NCBI RefSeq assembly: GCF_000710035.2
Contig: NZ_JMJJ01000017.1
Span: 62,001-126,000, forward strand
Direction of reading: 5' to 3'
From: Pantoea ananatis LMG 2665
GTDB lineage: Bacteria; Pseudomonadota; Gammaproteobacteria; Enterobacterales; Enterobacteriaceae
DNA: 64,000 nucleotides
Under the pieces are notes generated by a model. The model did no database searches. It was not told the DNA's origin and saw only the letters and a list, made by a program, of their open reading frames with translations. Positions 44,662 through 52,483 of this stretch are shown here, in pieces (position 1 is the stretch's first letter; every line of letters begins with the position of its first letter). Made by a program: the position numbers and the translations under genes.

Positions 44662-45819
44662 ATGACCGTAACCGTAATTCGTGATGGCCATCTGAAGCCA
44701 TGGGAAAAAGATGGTCGAGTAATGACGGCAATGTTGCCTTCGTCATGCCCGCAAAACCACGCCGCCAATATTTTGCCACTGCAGGATGGTTCCCTGCTCT
44801 GCGTCTGGTTTGGCGGAACACAGGAAGGGATTGCCGATATCTCCGTCTGGTGCTCTCGCTTGCCGGCAGGCGCTGACACCTGGAGCGAAGCCGTCAAACT
44901 GTCTGACGATCCCACGCGGTCTGAGCAAAACCCTGTGCTGTTTCTCGCGCCCAATAATGTTCTCTGGCTATTGTGGACGGCGCAGATCTCCGGCAATCAG
45001 GATACGGCGATTGTCCGATACCGCCAGTCCAGCGATCTTGGCCAAACCTGGGGCCCGATCGATACGCTGTTAGATAAGCCAGGCACCTTTATCCGTCAGC
45101 CCATTACCGTTCTGGATAACGGTAACTGGTTACTGCCCGTGTTCTACTGCCGCACCCAGCCAGGTGAAAAATGGGTAGGTAATGATGATATCAGCGCGGT
45201 GAAAATTTCGTCTGATCAGGGCAAAAGCTGGCGAGATGTGGTCGTGCCAGACAGCCTGGGTTGTGTACACATGAATATCACCGCCTTGCAGGATGGTTCG
45301 CTGGTTGCCCTTTACCGCAGCCGCTGGGCGGATCATATCTATCTGAGCCGCTCCACCGATGGCGGAGAAACCTGGTCAGCGCCCGAGGCCACTGTTTTAC
45401 CTAACAACAACTCTTCTATTCAGGTGACGACGCTGCACAGCGGCGAGCTGGCGCTGGTATTTAACAATATGAGTGCGGCCGGGGCCACAGAACGTCGTGC
45501 CTCTCTATATGATGAGATCGATGACAGTGATGGCAGAAAAGAGCCGGAAACGACAGGCCGTACCGCATTCTGGGGGGCACCGCGCGCGCCCATGACCGTG
45601 GCTATTTCAGCGGATGGGGGCAAGACCTGGCCATGGCAGAAAAACCTCGATGAAGGCGATGGATACTGTATGACCAATAACTCTCAGGAAAAACGCAACC
45701 GTGAATTTTCCTATCCCAGCATCAAGCAGGATGCTGGGGGGACTTTGCATATCGCTTATACCTATTTTCGTCAGGCAATTAAATACGCGCGCGTCACGCC
45801 TGAGTGGGTGAAGGAGTAA
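44662..45819 (+). CDS. Sialidase-fold (BNR-repeat) glycosidase-like protein
   Basis: 385 residues without a signal peptide, so predicted cytoplasmic. Asp-box motifs of the six-bladed propeller appear as SSDLGQTWG, SSDQGKSWR, STDGGETWS and SADGGKTWP. An N-terminal segment PSSCPQNHAANILPLQDGS is typical of a sialidase-like family of unknown specificity (often labelled exo-alpha-sialidase). The early RIP-type arginine motif of true neuraminidases is not obvious. The start is ATG 44662 with AAAGGAG. With an intracellular location and a dedicated symporter, it may act on an imported disaccharide or anhydro-sugar. Confidence 0.8.
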   Translation: MTVTVIRDGHLKPWEKDGRVMTAMLPSSCPQNHAANILPLQDGSLLCVWFGGTQEGIADISVWCSRLPAGADTWSEAVKLSDDPTRSEQNPVLFLAPNNVLWLLWTAQISGNQDTAIVRYRQSSDLGQTWGPIDTLLDKPGTFIRQPITVLDNGNWLLPVFYCRTQPGEKWVGNDDISAVKISSDQGKSWRDVVVPDSLGCVHMNITALQDGSLVALYRSRWADHIYLSRSTDGGETWSAPEATVLPNNNSSIQVTTLHSGELALVFNNMSAAGATERRASLYDEIDDSDGRKEPETTGRTAFWGAPRAPMTVAISADGGKTWPWQKNLDEGDGYCMTNNSQEKRNREFSYPSIKQDAGGTLHIAYTYFRQAIKYARVTPEWVKE

Positions 45820-45823
45820 TCTG

Positions 45824-46294
45824 ATGATTGTTGGAAACCTGAACAACCTGGCCCTGGCAGGATTACCTGAACCCTTACTGGCCCTGCTCCGTTTACCCTC
45901 ATGCACGTTTGAGGCACTGGCAGCAAAAGATATCGGTAAATGGCAGCCAGAAAATGTTGCGTGGTTTTGTAATATTCAGCAGGCCACTACCGAAGATGCC
46001 GCGTTACGGCACACCGAATATCACCATCTTTGGGCGGATATTCAGGTGATGCTGGAAGGCGAAGAGATTATCAACGCCGGTACGCAGTCCGTCGCGAAGA
46101 CGGATGATGAAGAGAAGAAACCCGATCTGTTCATCACCCGCCCCCGCGAATGGCCCGTGAGCATAACGCTACGCAAAGGGGACTTTGCGGTGTTTCTGCC
46201 CGGTGAGCCTCATCAGGCGCTGTGCGCGGTCAACGAACCGATGACGGTCCGCAAAGCGGTGTTTAAAGTGCCAAAATCTATGTTAGGAGACTGA
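45824..46294 (+). CDS. YhcH/YjgK/YiaL family protein
   Basis: 156-residue cupin-like protein. The conserved TEYHHLWADIQVMLEGEE and the FLPGEPHQAL block supply the His/Glu metal site. YhcH of E. coli sits in the sialic acid operon, and YiaL in a 2,3-diketogulonate operon; roles in sugar anomerisation have been proposed. AAGGAG precedes the ATG, which lies four bases after the previous stop. Confidence 0.87.
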   Translation: MIVGNLNNLALAGLPEPLLALLRLPSCTFEALAAKDIGKWQPENVAWFCNIQQATTEDAALRHTEYHHLWADIQVMLEGEEIINAGTQSVAKTDDEEKKPDLFITRPREWPVSITLRKGDFAVFLPGEPHQALCAVNEPMTVRKAVFKVPKSMLGD

Positions 46295-46295
46295 G

Positions 46296-46976
46296 ATGCG
46301 TCACGCTATCGTCACGGGATACAGTTCCGGTATCGGCCAGGCCATCACCCATCATCTGCTGAATAACGGCTGGAAAGTGACGGGACTTAGCAGAACCCAG
46401 GGAGAGATGGCCTCACCGAACCTTAACTGGGTTGCCGTGGATTTAACGGATGCGGAACAGCTTAAGTCGGTTATCAGCACACTCGGTACCCCGGATGCGT
46501 TGATACATGCAGCAGGGATGATGGTGGCCGCCCCGTTAGGCGAACTTGATAGCGCTGCCGGCGCGCGCCTGTGGTCGTTGCACGTTCAGGCGGCGGAAGT
46601 CCTGGTGAACCACTTTGTGCCGATGATGCAGCCTGGCAGTAGGATTGTCATTATAGGTAGCCGCACGTCGCGAGGTGCCGCCAACCGCTCGCAGTACGCT
46701 GCAACCAAAGCGGCGCTGGTTGGCATGGTTCGCTCGTGGGGAATGGAGCTGGCACCGCGTAACATCACTGTTAACGTTGTTGCGCCTGGTGCGACCGAAA
46801 CCCCCATGCTCACCCGACCTGAACGTACGTCGTCGGCCCCTATGGTTCCGCCGATTGGCCGGCTCATTCAACCAGAAGAAGTCGCCTCGCTAGTGGGTTA
46901 TCTACTTAGCGAATCCGCCGCAGCCATTACGGGCCAGGAACTGGTTATCTGCGGCGGCGCCTCGCTGAAAGCGTAA
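46296..46976 (+). CDS. Short-chain dehydrogenase/reductase
   Basis: 226-residue classical SDR: TGYSSGIGQAI nucleotide motif, HAAG (NAAG equivalent), and catalytic Ser in IGSRTS followed by YAATKAAL (Tyr, Lys). The C-terminal GQELVICGGAS matches the usual GQxLxVDGG. It is the last gene of the operon, starts one base after yhcH ends and is followed by a strong terminator. Likely oxidises or reduces a sugar intermediate. Confidence 0.87.
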   Translation: MRHAIVTGYSSGIGQAITHHLLNNGWKVTGLSRTQGEMASPNLNWVAVDLTDAEQLKSVISTLGTPDALIHAAGMMVAAPLGELDSAAGARLWSLHVQAAEVLVNHFVPMMQPGSRIVIIGSRTSRGAANRSQYAATKAALVGMVRSWGMELAPRNITVNVVAPGATETPMLTRPERTSSAPMVPPIGRLIQPEEVASLVGYLLSESAAAITGQELVICGGASLKA

Positions 46977-46996
46977 TGAGAGTTGCATACAAACGT

Positions 46997-47025
46997 AAAC
47001 CAGCCTTCACCGGCTGGTTTTTTTT
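46997..47025 (+). terminator. Rho-independent terminator of catabolic operon
   Basis: AAACCAGCC, loop TTCACC, GGCTGGTTT followed by TTTTT. Located 20 bases after the SDR stop. Confidence 0.9.
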
Positions 47026-47161
47026 GCGCCATGACCCTACACAGTATTCCAGATGCCAAATGCGCACCCTGAATCAGGTTTTCTGCCCCGTTCACGCGAT
47101 CTGCAAAGGACTGGCTCCAGCGAGTGTTTAACCCGAAACTGTACCGGTAGGCATTCTCACG

Positions 47162-47563
47162 CTAGAACTCCTCAGGTTCGCCGGGAAGCGGGTCGGTCAG
47201 CTCCATCCCTTTCACCCCCGCATAGGTAATCACCAACTCGGCAGGCGTGTTCAGCGTAAAGCCGCGATGTGCGCTGTTCACCGTTTCATTTAACGCTTCG
47301 CCAGCCTGAAAGGTTTGCTGCTCACCCGTTTCTTTATCCTCAACTACAAGCGTACCTGACAGGATAAAACACGCATTCGGCATGGGATGCATATGCCAGG
47401 GTAACGAAGAATGAGCCGGAATGGTCAGGCGCATCACGGTCAGTTCGGGTTCACCCTGCGGATAAGCGTCAATGTGTTGACCGTTCCATGCTTCACTACT
47501 TTTTAACACCTGTACGGCAACGATTTTATTATCTGATGATTTATCTGAATGATTCCCTGACAT
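47162..47563 (-). CDS. Cupin-domain protein
   Basis: 133 residues with one double-stranded beta-helix. Metal-binding motif WHMHPMPNACFILSGTLVVE (His, His, with Glu replaced by Asn/Ala) and second motif near NETVNSAHRGF. No enzymatic role can be assigned. Single gene. The frame continues open beyond its stop for about 40 protein-like codons (see findings). Confidence 0.82.
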   Translation of the reverse strand: MSGNHSDKSSDNKIVAVQVLKSSEAWNGQHIDAYPQGEPELTVMRLTIPAHSSLPWHMHPMPNACFILSGTLVVEDKETGEQQTFQAGEALNETVNSAHRGFTLNTPAELVITYAGVKGMELTDPLPGEPEEF

Positions 47564-47811
47564 GGTTTCTCCTGACTCGCGTCGGCAATACTGAATTGAA
47601 TAACGTGTTTAAACGTAGCCTATGATCGTGTTCGACGACGTCAATTACCCTGCCAGCGGTTAAAAACGCCAGGATAGCGCCTGATGACCATGCGGTGAAT
47701 TTTTAGACAAATCATGCAGTAATGGTTATATCTTATATCGCCGCGTCAGTACGCAAGGCGGATAAATTGTATTAGGCTTTTGACATCTTTTACTGATGGG
47801 AATCGCTACTA

Positions 47812-48609
47812 ATGAAAGGTTTATTTACGGCGCTAATCGCCAGTTCCGTATTACTGTTGTCCGCCTGCTCACCTGATAACGATCATAAAGTTAAAGTGGC
47901 GATCAACACCGGTCCCGACGAAGCTATCTGGCAGGAAGTTCAGAAAATTGCCAAAGACAAGTATCAGCTGGATGTTGAAGTGCTTAACTTCAACGATTAC
48001 GTACTGCCAAACGAAGCGCTGAACAATAAAGAAGTTGATGCCAACGCCTTTCAGAGCCTCCCCTATTTGGAAGAACAGTCTAAAGAGCGTGGCTACAAAT
48101 TTGCCGTTGTCGGTAAAACCTTTGTTTTCCCTATCGCTGCCTATTCTCACAAGATTAAAAACATCAGCGAACTCAAAGATGGCGATACGATTACCCTTTC
48201 TAATGAGGCCACAACGCTGGGCCGCAGTCTGTTGCTGTTGCAGGCTCAGGGCTTAATTAAGCTCAAAGACGGCGTGGGCTATTTGCCGACCTCGCTGGAT
48301 ATCATCGAAAACCCTAAGCATCTGAAGCTGGTTGAGGTGGATACGCCGCAGTTAACCCGTACTCTTGACGATCCAAATGTCACGCTTTCAATCATAAATA
48401 CCAACTTCTCTGCCCAGGCTGGCCTGTCGGCGCGTCGCGATGGGTTGTTTATGGAAAGCGCCTCATCGCCTTACGTCAATGCGTTGGTATCACGTCAGGA
48501 CAACAAAGACAGCGATAAAATCCAAAAGCTGAAGTCTGCGTTACAGTCTCCGGAAGTCGCGGCCAAAGCAGAAGAAGTTTACAAAGGTGATGCGATCAAA
48601 GGCTGGTAA
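47812..48609 (+). CDS. NlpA/MetQ-family substrate-binding lipoprotein
   Basis: 265 residues with signal peptide and lipobox LLSAC, then the methionine-binding fold of the NlpA family (VKVAINTGPDEAIWQEV, NEALNNKEVDANAFQSLPYL). It lacks adjacent metN/metI, so it is an orphan like E. coli NlpA, possibly feeding the chromosomal MetNI transporter. The promoter region shows no clear MetJ boxes. Confidence 0.86.
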   Translation: MKGLFTALIASSVLLLSACSPDNDHKVKVAINTGPDEAIWQEVQKIAKDKYQLDVEVLNFNDYVLPNEALNNKEVDANAFQSLPYLEEQSKERGYKFAVVGKTFVFPIAAYSHKIKNISELKDGDTITLSNEATTLGRSLLLLQAQGLIKLKDGVGYLPTSLDIIENPKHLKLVEVDTPQLTRTLDDPNVTLSIINTNFSAQAGLSARRDGLFMESASSPYVNALVSRQDNKDSDKIQKLKSALQSPEVAAKAEEVYKGDAIKGW

Positions 48610-48621
48610 AAGGCTGGCTGA

Positions 48622-48648
48622 AACAGGCCGCATCGTCAGCGGCCTGTT
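48622..48648. terminator. Hairpin between convergent genes
   Basis: AACAGGCCGC, loop ATCGTCA, GCGGCCTGTT: a 10-bp perfect stem 13 bases after the lipoprotein gene. There is no T-run. Confidence 0.6.
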
Positions 48649-48665
48649 CCACGCTAGAAGTGAGG

Positions 48666-49373
48666 CTAAGCCGCCGCACCTTTGAGTTGAGCAGAGAGAT
48701 GTCCGGCCCACAGGCTGGCAATCCATCTGACACCATTGGCGGTAAAGCGAGCCTGCGAGAAAGCATGCTGATTGTCCGCCGTACCTGAATGCAGCGTAAA
48801 GTAACCTGCCTGCAGGTGGTAATGCTGGGGCCTCAAGGCTCCCTTGTCACGGAACATAATATTGCGCTCCAGCAGGAACTGGCGAAAATCTGGCTCTTTG
48901 GCTTTCAGCATTTTGCACAACTGGCGGAAACCCAGAGACGTTTCAACGTTGACAAAGTGGTCAAAAAAAGCGGCTTTTGGTGCCGATTCGGCCAGTTGTT
49001 TCTCTGCTGCGCGTCGCTGTTCAAACTGTTCAGCCCAGGCACGAGCGGCTTCAGCAGGATTCGTAAAATCAGGCAGATGAACACGCTCTTCAAGGGCCTG
49101 CCAGCGATCGAGCGCATCGGCCGTAAAACCCGGCGAAAGTCGGGCGACAGCAAGCAGAGAGTCGCGTTTATTCAGGCAGAACTCCTCACGCGTCTGGCCT
49201 TCGCGCTCATAGAGATTGACTGAAAGCGGCTGAGAAAGGCGCTGCGCCGTTTCAAGACTTTTAATTAAGCGTTTAACTTCGCCGTGCGTATTGCCGGTCA
49301 TTTGGGCAATTTCACGGCTTGTCATCGTAATGGCATGATCCGTTGCTTTGAAGATTTCTGTCGATATCATCAT
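48666..49373 (-). CDS. Orphan phage antirepressor (Rha N-terminal + KilAC domain)
   Basis: 235 residues. The N-terminal part (VIDE-like TMTSREIAQMTGNTHGEVKR, then DSLLAVARLSPGFTADALDRWQ) is a Rha-type phage regulatory domain. The C-terminal part (SLGFRQLCKMLKAKEPDFRQ, then RPQHYHLQAGYFTL) is a KilAC/ANT domain as in P22-type antirepressors. Such proteins inactivate prophage repressors during SOS. No other phage gene is nearby, so it is a relic or a stand-alone factor acting on prophages elsewhere. A LexA box overlaps its promoter. Confidence 0.85.
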   Translation of the reverse strand: MMISTEIFKATDHAITMTSREIAQMTGNTHGEVKRLIKSLETAQRLSQPLSVNLYEREGQTREEFCLNKRDSLLAVARLSPGFTADALDRWQALEERVHLPDFTNPAEAARAWAEQFEQRRAAEKQLAESAPKAAFFDHFVNVETSLGFRQLCKMLKAKEPDFRQFLLERNIMFRDKGALRPQHYHLQAGYFTLHSGTADNQHAFSQARFTANGVRWIASLWAGHLSAQLKGAAA

Positions 49374-49423
49374 GGGCTTTACCCCCTAATCATTCCAGAC
49401 AACACCCAACGGGCAGTGGAATA

Positions 49424-49454
49424 ATTATACAACTACCTGTTTAAATATCCAGTA
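49424..49454 (-). promoter_or_regulatory. LexA-box promoter of antirepressor
   Basis: CTG-TTTAAATATC-CAG within 49435-49454 fits the LexA core CTG-N10-CAG with an AT-rich centre and flanking TA. A perfect TATAAT -10 lies at 49429-49424 on the minus strand; the box sits between it and a weak -35 (CTGGAT), the position expected for repression. About 50 bases upstream of the start codon. Confidence 0.65.
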
Positions 49455-49808
49455 CTATTTTTAGGCTGATATATTAATGGAAAGCGTTACGCAAAAAGCG
49501 AGCATTGGCCAGACGGATAAAACACGACAGCGCTCTGGCGGATGATCCGCGCAAGATCGGTGCCGTCCGTAACGGTGGATGGCGGTAAAAGCGGATTAAA
49601 GATAAGCACGGATTATTGACATCAGTTTATAATGTCGGCCATAAGCAAGAGACGTCATCCGGCTCCGGCGCTCAGGTAGCCAGGTGATTCAAGAAGTGCT
49701 GAGCGAATTTACTGTGCTGCTCATTAGACAGCTTTATTTTTGATTCGGAAGAATGCGATCGTTTCGCGATTTCACGTGCACCGGATGTCACGTTTACTGG
49801 AGTAAGTT

Positions 49809-50243
49809 ATGCAACCGTTAAGAGTCGCCTTTATCAAGGCAAACTGGCACAGCGACATTGTTTCTCAAACCCTGGCTGGCTTTAATCAGGAAATGGAAAA
49901 CAGCGGCACGCCTTACGAAATTAAAACCTGGGACGTGCCTGGTGCCTTTGAAATGCCTTTACTGGCGCAGCGCCTGGCGCAAACAGGTCAGTTTGACGCC
50001 ATTGTTTGTGCGGCCCTGGTCGTTGATGGTGGCATTTACCGCCACGACTTCGTGGCGCAGGCTGTGGTCAGTGGACTCATGCAGGCTCAGCTGGCTACCA
50101 ATGTTCCCGTGTTTTCTGTTTCACTGACGCCGCATAATTTTCAGCCTGCCGACGAATTCGTGCGTTTTTATACCGAGCATTTTGTGAAAAAAGGTAAAGA
50201 AGCGGCACGCGCCGTTTGTCAGGTTCACGCCATTTCGCTCTAA
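49809..50243 (+). CDS. ribH: 6,7-dimethyl-8-ribityllumazine synthase, type II (RibH2-like)
   Basis: 144 residues. VAFIKANWHSDIVSQTLAGF at the N-terminus, VPGAFEMPLLAQRLA (substrate-binding PGAxExP), and DGGIYRHDFVAQAVVSGLM with the catalytic His region. This matches lumazine synthase of the decameric RibH2 type known from Brucella and Mesorhizobium, distinct from the ribE of the main riboflavin pathway. Catalyses the penultimate riboflavin step. No FMN riboswitch was recognised upstream (49455-49808 holds no other gene). GGAGTAAGTT precedes the ATG. Confidence 0.88.
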   Translation: MQPLRVAFIKANWHSDIVSQTLAGFNQEMENSGTPYEIKTWDVPGAFEMPLLAQRLAQTGQFDAIVCAALVVDGGIYRHDFVAQAVVSGLMQAQLATNVPVFSVSLTPHNFQPADEFVRFYTEHFVKKGKEAARAVCQVHAISL

Positions 50244-50324
50244 AACCTGCCCGTTTATGAATGTCATCAGCCGGCACTCCAATGCTGAAGTGTCGCTGAG
50301 TCTGCCAGCGTTTCAGGAGACCTT

Positions 50325-50798
50325 ATGGAATCACCACGTCAGCCTTTACCCCCGTTTAACGATGTACAGGATGCGATAAAGAAAGTGCGCCTGGCAGAGG
50401 ATGCCTGGAACAGCCGGGATCCCGAACGTGTTTCTCTGGCCTATTCTCCCGACAGCGCATGGCGAAATCGCGATAGGTTTATTACGGGCCGGGCCGAAAT
50501 TGTGGCGTTTTTACGAGACAAATGGCAAAGGGAAGCAGAGTACCGGTTGATCAAAGAGTTGTGGAGTTTTCATTCAAATCGTATCGCCGTGCGCTTTGCC
50601 TATGAGTGGCATGACAGCCAGGCAAACTGGTTCCGTTCCTACGGCAATGAGAACTGGGAATTTGATGAGAATGGCTACATGGTGAAACGCCATGCCAGCA
50701 TTAACGACGTGGCCATTACCGACAGTCAGCGACTGTTTCACTGGCCTCAGGGCCGCCGACCGGACGATCATCCCTCTCTCAGTGAACTGGGGCTATAG
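50325..50798 (+). CDS. NTF2-like protein, DUF1348 family
   Basis: 157-residue SnoaL/NTF2-fold protein with the DUF1348 signature AEDAWNSRDPERVSLAYSPD, then WRNRDRFITGRAEIVAFLRDKW and a C-terminal FHWPQGRRPDDHPSL. Function unknown. CAGGAGACC precedes the ATG; 81 bases from ribH, same strand, so possibly co-transcribed. Confidence 0.86.
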   Translation: MESPRQPLPPFNDVQDAIKKVRLAEDAWNSRDPERVSLAYSPDSAWRNRDRFITGRAEIVAFLRDKWQREAEYRLIKELWSFHSNRIAVRFAYEWHDSQANWFRSYGNENWEFDENGYMVKRHASINDVAITDSQRLFHWPQGRRPDDHPSLSELGL

Positions 50799-51024
50799 GC
50801 ATTCATTAACAGGCGCTATGGGTGATCCAAATTGCCATCGTGCCTCATGTGTCATCAAAAGCACAACGGCTGTCGTCAAGGGCGAGATTAACGCCATAAA
50901 GCACTGAGGTCGCGGGCACTACACGGCAGGTCGACGTCAGCAGAGAGATAACCTGCTGCCGTCGTAACGCTATCTGAACGATCGCCAGGCAGTGAAATTC
51001 ACGACCTGGCGTTAGCAGGACAGA

Positions 51025-51462
51025 TTAGCCCTGTTCCTGCGTCTGTGCCGGCTGGGGTTCGCTCTGTTTAGGTTGTTCAACAAAGGTCGCCTTATTACGA
51101 GTCACGGTATAAGCCACTTTTTTAACGTCTTCAGGTGACGTTGTCACTTCAAGGGGATCAATAGTTACCCGCCCCAGGCCAAACAACGTGCGCACGTAAC
51201 CGCCGACTTCATGTTTACCCGCGGGAACACGAAGGATTTTGCTTTCACCATTGGGCAGTTCGCCTGCATCTTTACCATCTACCGTCAGATAAATATGTGA
51301 ACCGTCATCCGCACGCGTAATCACGTGTGAAACATCGATCTGGGTCTGTCCGGTCGTAAAATCATCCGCTGCCGCAGCGGGGGGATTGGCGGCGGGATGC
51401 CGGGCGCATCCGGCTAATGTTGTGGCGACCGCAAGTGCGGTAAAAAGATTACGATAACGCAT
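51025..51462 (-). CDS. Lipoprotein of unknown function
   Basis: 145 residues. Signal peptide MRYRNLFTALAVATTLAGCA with lipobox LAGC; a proline/alanine-rich linker follows, then a small beta domain with HIYLTVDGKDAG and RVPAGKHEV, reminiscent of PEGA-like surface domains. The C-terminal tail is rich in Gln/Pro. The start is at ATG 51462, where the signal peptide begins; a TTG eight codons upstream is rejected. Confidence 0.78.
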   Translation of the reverse strand: MRYRNLFTALAVATTLAGCARHPAANPPAAAADDFTTGQTQIDVSHVITRADDGSHIYLTVDGKDAGELPNGESKILRVPAGKHEVGGYVRTLFGLGRVTIDPLEVTTSPEDVKKVAYTVTRNKATFVEQPKQSEPQPAQTQEQG

Positions 51463-51653
51463 TATAGCTGTCTTACTCCCTGGCAAATGAACGCATTATT
51501 TTAGCCGTTTCACTGAACGATGGAAGCCCGGAAACGCTCGGTATGCTCTTAAAATTGTCAGGAAATGAGGGAAAAAGTAAGCGGCGTTATTTTTTTACAG
51601 GACGTCATGCAGGATCTCAGCCTACCTCATGCGAGGTGACAGAATACCGGGCA

Positions 51654-51675
51654 GTCTGGCGCCGTAGCGCCAGAC
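51654..51675. terminator. Hairpin after budC
   Basis: GTCTGGCGC, loop CGTA, GCGCCAGAC, a 9-bp GC-rich stem. The T-run (ATTTTT) follows on the plus strand, with A's before it on the minus strand, so it may act in both directions. Confidence 0.7.
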
Positions 51676-51685
51676 ATTTTTCCGG

Positions 51686-52462
51686 TTAGCTAAACACCAT
51701 GCCGCCGTCTACCAGTAACGACTGTCCGGTGATGTAATCAGAATCCGGGCCGGCAAGAAAGGCGACACAGGCTGCGACATCTGCGGGTTCTGATAACCGA
51801 CCAAGCGTGATTCTTTTCGCAAACTCCTGAGTACCATAACCCACGGGTTTGCCTGCCGCTTCGGAAATCTGCCTGTCGATCTCCGCCCACATCGGTGTTT
51901 TAACAATACCAGGACAAAAGCCATTTACGGTGATCCCCGCCGGTGCCAGATCCCGTGCGGCAGTTTGTGTCAGGCCCCGAACAGCAAACTTGCTTGAGCT
52001 GTAAACTGCCAGCTCGGGATTGCCGACATGCCCGGCCTGAGAGCAGGCGTTAATAATTTTTCCGCCATGGCCTTCAGACGCGAATGCTTTTATCGCGGCC
52101 TGCATGCCCCAGATCACGCCTTTGACATTAACGTCGTAAACCTTGTTGATGACCTCTTCGGTGATTTCATCAATGGGCGTTGAGGGCGCGACACCTGCGT
52201 TATTCACAATGACGTTAAAATCACCCAATACGCTGCGCGCTTCTTCTACGGCATGAAATACCTGATCCCGTTTTGTTACATCCACCTTGATGGCCAACGC
52301 ACGGCCGCCATCTTTCTTGATCTTTTCCGCAACCTGCGACGCGGTTTCAATATTATAATCAGCCACGGCCACGGCAAATCCGTCTTTTGCCAGACGTAAG
52401 GCTATCGCCTCACCAATGCCCTGACCCGCACCTGTCACAAGCGCAACCCGCATTTTCATCAT
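51686..52462 (-). CDS. budC: Acetoin (diacetyl) reductase / 2,3-butanediol dehydrogenase BudC
   Basis: 258-residue SDR. NAD-binding TGAGQGIGEAI, NNAG, catalytic Ser in NACSQAGHVG and YSSSKFAV (Tyr, Lys), C-terminal GQSLLVDGGMVFS. Reduces acetoin to 2,3-butanediol with NADH, closing the fermentative overflow pathway. AAGGAAACG precedes ATGATGAAA. It is 22 bases downstream of budB in the budABC operon. Confidence 0.93.
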   Translation of the reverse strand: MMKMRVALVTGAGQGIGEAIALRLAKDGFAVAVADYNIETASQVAEKIKKDGGRALAIKVDVTKRDQVFHAVEEARSVLGDFNVIVNNAGVAPSTPIDEITEEVINKVYDVNVKGVIWGMQAAIKAFASEGHGGKIINACSQAGHVGNPELAVYSSSKFAVRGLTQTAARDLAPAGITVNGFCPGIVKTPMWAEIDRQISEAAGKPVGYGTQEFAKRITLGRLSEPADVAACVAFLAGPDSDYITGQSLLVDGGMVFS

Positions 52463-52483
52463 CGTTTCCTTATTCCGTTGAAA

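Noticed and set aside
49374..49808. FMN riboswitch before ribH
   Set aside because: I looked for the conserved RFN-element boxes and did not find them; the region holds the antirepressor promoter and a plain leader.
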